Shown here piece after piece: positions 4,280-7,319 of a DNA stretch of 7,319 nucleotides. A program made the position numbers and the translations under genes. Position 1 is the stretch's first letter; each line of letters starts with the position of its first letter. The stretch comes from Alphaproteobacteria bacterium. GTDB taxonomy: Bacteria; Pseudomonadota; Alphaproteobacteria; Puniceispirillales; Puniceispirillaceae. The DNA is taken from the NCBI GenBank assembly GCA_011522945.1, contig WTHY01000199.1, forward strand, positions 1 through 7,319, written 5' to 3'. A model generated the notes under the pieces. The model saw only the letters and a list, made by a program, of their open reading frames with translations. It was not told the origin of the DNA and made no database searches.

Positions 4280-7045
4280 ATGAATTATAAAGAGACCGTT
4301 TTTCTGCCGAAGACAGATTTCCCAATGCGTGGTGGCCTACCAAAGAAGGAGCCGGAAATTCTGGCACGTTGGCAGACAATGGATCTGTATAAAAAGCTTC
4401 GTGAAGCGCGTGCAGATGCACCGAAATTTGTGCTGCATGATGGACCGCCCTATGCAAATGGTCAGCTGCATATTGGTCATGCGCTTAATAAAATTTTGAA
4501 AGATGTTATCAACCGCTCACAATCTATGCTTGGGAAAAACGCAAATTACGTTCCAGGCTGGGATTGTCATGGTTTGCCAATTGAATGGAAGATTGAAGAG
4601 CAATATCGCAAGAAAGGCCAGGATAAAGATGAGGTTCCTATTGCTGAATTCCGCGCTGAATGTCGGGATTTTGCAGCAGAATGGATGGGGATCCAGTCTG
4701 AGGAGTTCCAGCGTCTTGGCGTGACAGGCGATTGGCAGGACCCGTATTTCACAATGAAATATGAATCGGAGGCTATCATTGCTGCTGAGATTGGGAAATT
4801 TCTCATGCAAGGCAGCCTATATCGTGGATCTAAGCCGGTTATGTGGTCTCCTGTTGAGAAAACAGCATTAGCTGAGGCAGAGGTAGAATATGCAGATCAC
4901 ACATCAACTACCATCTATGCCAAATTCCGCCTTAAAGAGGTTTCTGATTCAGATTTAATCGATAGCTTTGCCGTTATCTGGACAACAACGCCATGGACAA
5001 TGCCTGGTAACAGAGCGATGGCTTATGGCGCTGATATAGCGTATGTGCAGCTGCAAATTGACGAGGTTACTGAAGCGTCACTTGCAACTATTGGCGATAA
5101 ATTAGTCATAGCTGAGGCGCTTGTTGAGACCGTGGCTAAAGAGACTGGTATCACCGGTTACACTGTTCTGAAGCAATTTACAGGAACAGCGTTATCTGGC
5201 GCGGTTGGTGCACACCCGTTGGCAGGTGCAGGCTATGATCATGATGTTGTGATGCTGGCTGGCGACTATGTCACCACAGAACAGGGTACTGGTATTGTGC
5301 ATATCGCACCTGGCCATGGTCCTGAGGATTACGAATTAGCACATATCCAAAATGGTGTCCCTATCCCAGATACAGTGAATGAAGATGGGACATTAATGGC
5401 ACATTTGCCGTTAGTGGCCGGGCTACATGTTCTGCGGGACAATTTAAAGATTGCCGAGATTATGGCAGAGCATAATGGGCTTATTGGCATCGGCAAATTG
5501 ACACATTCCTATCCGCATAGTTGGCGCTCACATGCCCCGGTGATTTATAGAAATACAGCACAATGGTTTATTTCCATGGAAAGCCACGGGCTGCGTGACA
5601 CGGCTATGAAAGCGCTATCTGAAACAGCTTTTTATCCAGCAGCTGGCCAGAAACGGTTAAGCTCAATGATTGAAAATAGGCCGGATTGGTGTTTAAGCCG
5701 TCAGCGTGCATGGGGTGTGCCAATCCCTGTCTTTGTGAATAAAGCCACATCAGAGCCATTACGTGACCAAGCTGTGATTGACCGTATTGTTGACGCCTTC
5801 AAAGAAGAAGGATGTGACGTCTGGTTTACAGCTGAGCCGTCAAGATTTCTTGGCAATGACTATAATCCAGATGAGTATGAACAGGTTATGGATATTGCTG
5901 ATGTTTGGTTTGATTCAGGTTCAACACATGCTTTTGTGCTGGAAGCCAGAGCAGATCTGCAAAGTCCGGCTGATTTATATTTAGAAGGGTCTGATCAGCA
6001 TCGTGGCTGGTTCCATTCTTCGTTGCTACAATCAAGCGGCACCAGAGGGCGCGCACCTTATAAGGGCGTGTTGACACATGGGTTTGTTCTTGATGAGCAA
6101 GGCCGAAAAATGTCAAAATCGCTTGGGAATGTCATTCAGCCACAAAAAGTCATCCAGCAATCTGGTGCTGATATTTTGCGCCTTTGGGTTGTGAGTTCTG
6201 ATTATTATGAAGATTTGCGGATTGGCCCTGAAATTCTCAAACGTCAATCTGACCATTATCGCCGGATACGGAATACACTGAGATATCTGCTTGGCGCGCT
6301 TGATGGCTTTACAACGTCGGAAGCTGTGCCAGCTGAAAATATGCCAGAGTTAGAGCGTTGGGTGCTCAGCCGCTTGGCAGAAGTTGATGCCTCTGTAAGA
6401 GCAAAAACAGACAGCTATGACTTCCACGGTATTTTCACAGAGCTGCATGATTTCTGTAATGGTGACCTAAGTGCCTTCTATTTTGATATCCGTAAAGACA
6501 TGCTCTATTGCGATTCACCAGATGATATGGCGCGCCGGTCAGCACGTACGGTTATGGACTATACATTCAGATGCCTGACAGCCTGGATTGCGCCTATCTT
6601 ATGTTTCACAGCTGATGAGGCTTGGCTTGCTTATACAGGCGATGAAAATGATTCTATTCATCTTCATACCTATCAGCCAATTGCCGATGGCTGGGCTAAC
6701 CCAGAGCTAAGTGCCCGGTGGGCAGATATTCGGGCCTTGCGTTCGCAGGTCACATCAGCCCTGGAAACAGCACGCAATAATGATGTGATTGGCTCTAGCC
6801 TACAAGCAGCCGTCCAGCTTCACCTGCCTGCTAAAGAGGCAGCTCTGATCGCCTCTTTAGATCTAGAAAGCCTGTTCATCACCTCAAAGGTAGAGATTCT
6901 ATCAACAGAGGCTGATGCTGTTCAGGTAGAGATTGTGAAAGCTGACGGAGGCAAATGTGCACGCTGCTGGAAAATTCTACCCGAAATCGTAGAAGAGGAT
7001 AGTATCTGCGGGCGTTGTGACACTGTCATAAGTGGAGCAGCCTAG
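4280..7045 (+). CDS. ileS: Isoleucyl-tRNA synthetase
   Basis: This enzyme charges tRNA-Ile with isoleucine in the cytoplasm and edits mischarged valine. The protein has 921 residues, close to other bacterial IleRS. The class I HIGH motif is H64-I-G-H67, within PPYANGQLHIGH. The CP1 editing domain spans about 190-400, with TTTPWT (235-240) and GTGIVHIAPGHGPED (336-350) including the expected editing Asp at 350. Other family blocks are CLSRQRAWGVP (471-481), DVWFDSGSTH (541-550) and GSDQHRGWF (570-578). KMSKS is at 610-614, followed by the anticodon-binding domain. A C-terminal zinc site uses C893, C896, C910 and C913, as in the bacterial zinc-containing type. An in-frame TGA at 4262-4264 with no other start after it fixes the ATG; AGGA lies 10 bases upstream. 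It is probably transcribed with ribF across a 61-base gap. Confidence 0.98.
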   Translation: MNYKETVFLPKTDFPMRGGLPKKEPEILARWQTMDLYKKLREARADAPKFVLHDGPPYANGQLHIGHALNKILKDVINRSQSMLGKNANYVPGWDCHGLPIEWKIEEQYRKKGQDKDEVPIAEFRAECRDFAAEWMGIQSEEFQRLGVTGDWQDPYFTMKYESEAIIAAEIGKFLMQGSLYRGSKPVMWSPVEKTALAEAEVEYADHTSTTIYAKFRLKEVSDSDLIDSFAVIWTTTPWTMPGNRAMAYGADIAYVQLQIDEVTEASLATIGDKLVIAEALVETVAKETGITGYTVLKQFTGTALSGAVGAHPLAGAGYDHDVVMLAGDYVTTEQGTGIVHIAPGHGPEDYELAHIQNGVPIPDTVNEDGTLMAHLPLVAGLHVLRDNLKIAEIMAEHNGLIGIGKLTHSYPHSWRSHAPVIYRNTAQWFISMESHGLRDTAMKALSETAFYPAAGQKRLSSMIENRPDWCLSRQRAWGVPIPVFVNKATSEPLRDQAVIDRIVDAFKEEGCDVWFTAEPSRFLGNDYNPDEYEQVMDIADVWFDSGSTHAFVLEARADLQSPADLYLEGSDQHRGWFHSSLLQSSGTRGRAPYKGVLTHGFVLDEQGRKMSKSLGNVIQPQKVIQQSGADILRLWVVSSDYYEDLRIGPEILKRQSDHYRRIRNTLRYLLGALDGFTTSEAVPAENMPELERWVLSRLAEVDASVRAKTDSYDFHGIFTELHDFCNGDLSAFYFDIRKDMLYCDSPDDMARRSARTVMDYTFRCLTAWIAPILCFTADEAWLAYTGDENDSIHLHTYQPIADGWANPELSARWADIRALRSQVTSALETARNNDVIGSSLQAAVQLHLPAKEAALIASLDLESLFITSKVEILSTEADAVQVEIVKADGGKCARCWKILPEIVEEDSICGRCDTVISGAA

Positions 7046-7319
7046 GTGCAAAGCGCAGGCAAAGCCTCTGGTTTTGGTGCAGTTCTCAAAGGGCTGAAAG
7101 CAGCACCATATTATTGGGGTGGTATCTGTGCGCTGATATTGGCTGACCAGATTGTAAAGCTCTGGATGTTGGCGGAAGTCTTTTCACCGCCACGCATTAT
7201 TGTCGTTACAAGCTTTTTCAATCTAGTACCAGTGTGGAATCGCGGAATCAGCTTCGGGCTATTCGGAACCTATCCAGACTTGGTCCGTCTCGCCACAATT
7301 CTCATTGCTATATTTGTGG
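7046..7319 (+). CDS. lspA: Lipoprotein signal peptidase (signal peptidase II), 3' end outside window
   Basis: LspA is an inner-membrane aspartyl protease that removes signal peptides from lipidated prolipoproteins. Translation from GTG 7046 stays open to the window edge (91 codons). A first hydrophobic helix at about 24-37 carries the conserved DQxxK (ADQIVK, 33-38). FFNLVPVWNRGISFG (57-71) is the family's conserved periplasmic block, and a second helix begins at about 80. The two catalytic Asp residues lie further downstream and are not visible. The GTG follows the ileS TAG with no gap, and I found no clear independent ribosome binding site, so translation is probably coupled to ileS. Confidence 0.92.
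   Translation, partial: MQSAGKASGFGAVLKGLKAAPYYWGGICALILADQIVKLWMLAEVFSPPRIIVVTSFFNLVPVWNRGISFGLFGTYPDLVRLATILIAIFV

Noticed and set aside
4215..4457. 80-codon minus-strand frame crossing the ribF-ileS gap
   Set aside because: Most of it is antisense to the conserved ileS N-terminus, and I see no promoter or family signature.

Overview
The window looks like ordinary chromosome from an AT-leaning alphaproteobacterium. The gene order ribF-ileS-lspA and the alphaproteobacterial look of the IleS and LspA sequences support this. A SAR116-type marine lineage is a guess from base composition and protein flavour only. I see no mobile element, CRISPR array, prophage or defence module.

Layout. A tRNA-Leu(CAA) gene reads leftward and is cut by the left window edge (1-60). 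About 350 bases of AT-rich non-coding DNA follow. It contains a 14-bp dyad just upstream of the tRNA and ends at an IclR-family regulator reading rightward (best start GTG at 411, end 1202). The regulator converges on a leftward two-gene unit, mscS (3044-2196) then chaC (2192-1245). A 10-bp hairpin at 1225-1249 sits between the convergent genes and includes the chaC stop codon. A 184-base divergent promoter region (3045-3228) separates mscS from the rightward operon ribF - (possible 14-codon leader ORF) - ileS - lspA, which runs off the right edge. Both divergent promoters are recognisable: TTGGCG-N17-TATACT for mscS and TTGAAA-N17-CTATAG for ribF.

How the genes work together. ribF (FMN/FAD synthesis), ileS (isoleucyl-tRNA synthetase) and lspA (lipoprotein signal peptidase) form a conserved housekeeping cluster with tight spacing; lspA begins with GTG directly after the ileS stop. 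mscS (mechanosensitive channel) and chaC (glutathione-degrading gamma-glutamylcyclotransferase) are three bases apart and in the same frame, so they are probably translationally coupled. A joint role in osmotic or redox adjustment is possible but is inference.

The points most worth checking are modest: the short leader ORF ending one base before the ileS start, a ribF promoter whose +1 would fall on the upstream ATG, the long low-complexity N-terminal extension of ChaC, and the dyad beside the tRNA gene.
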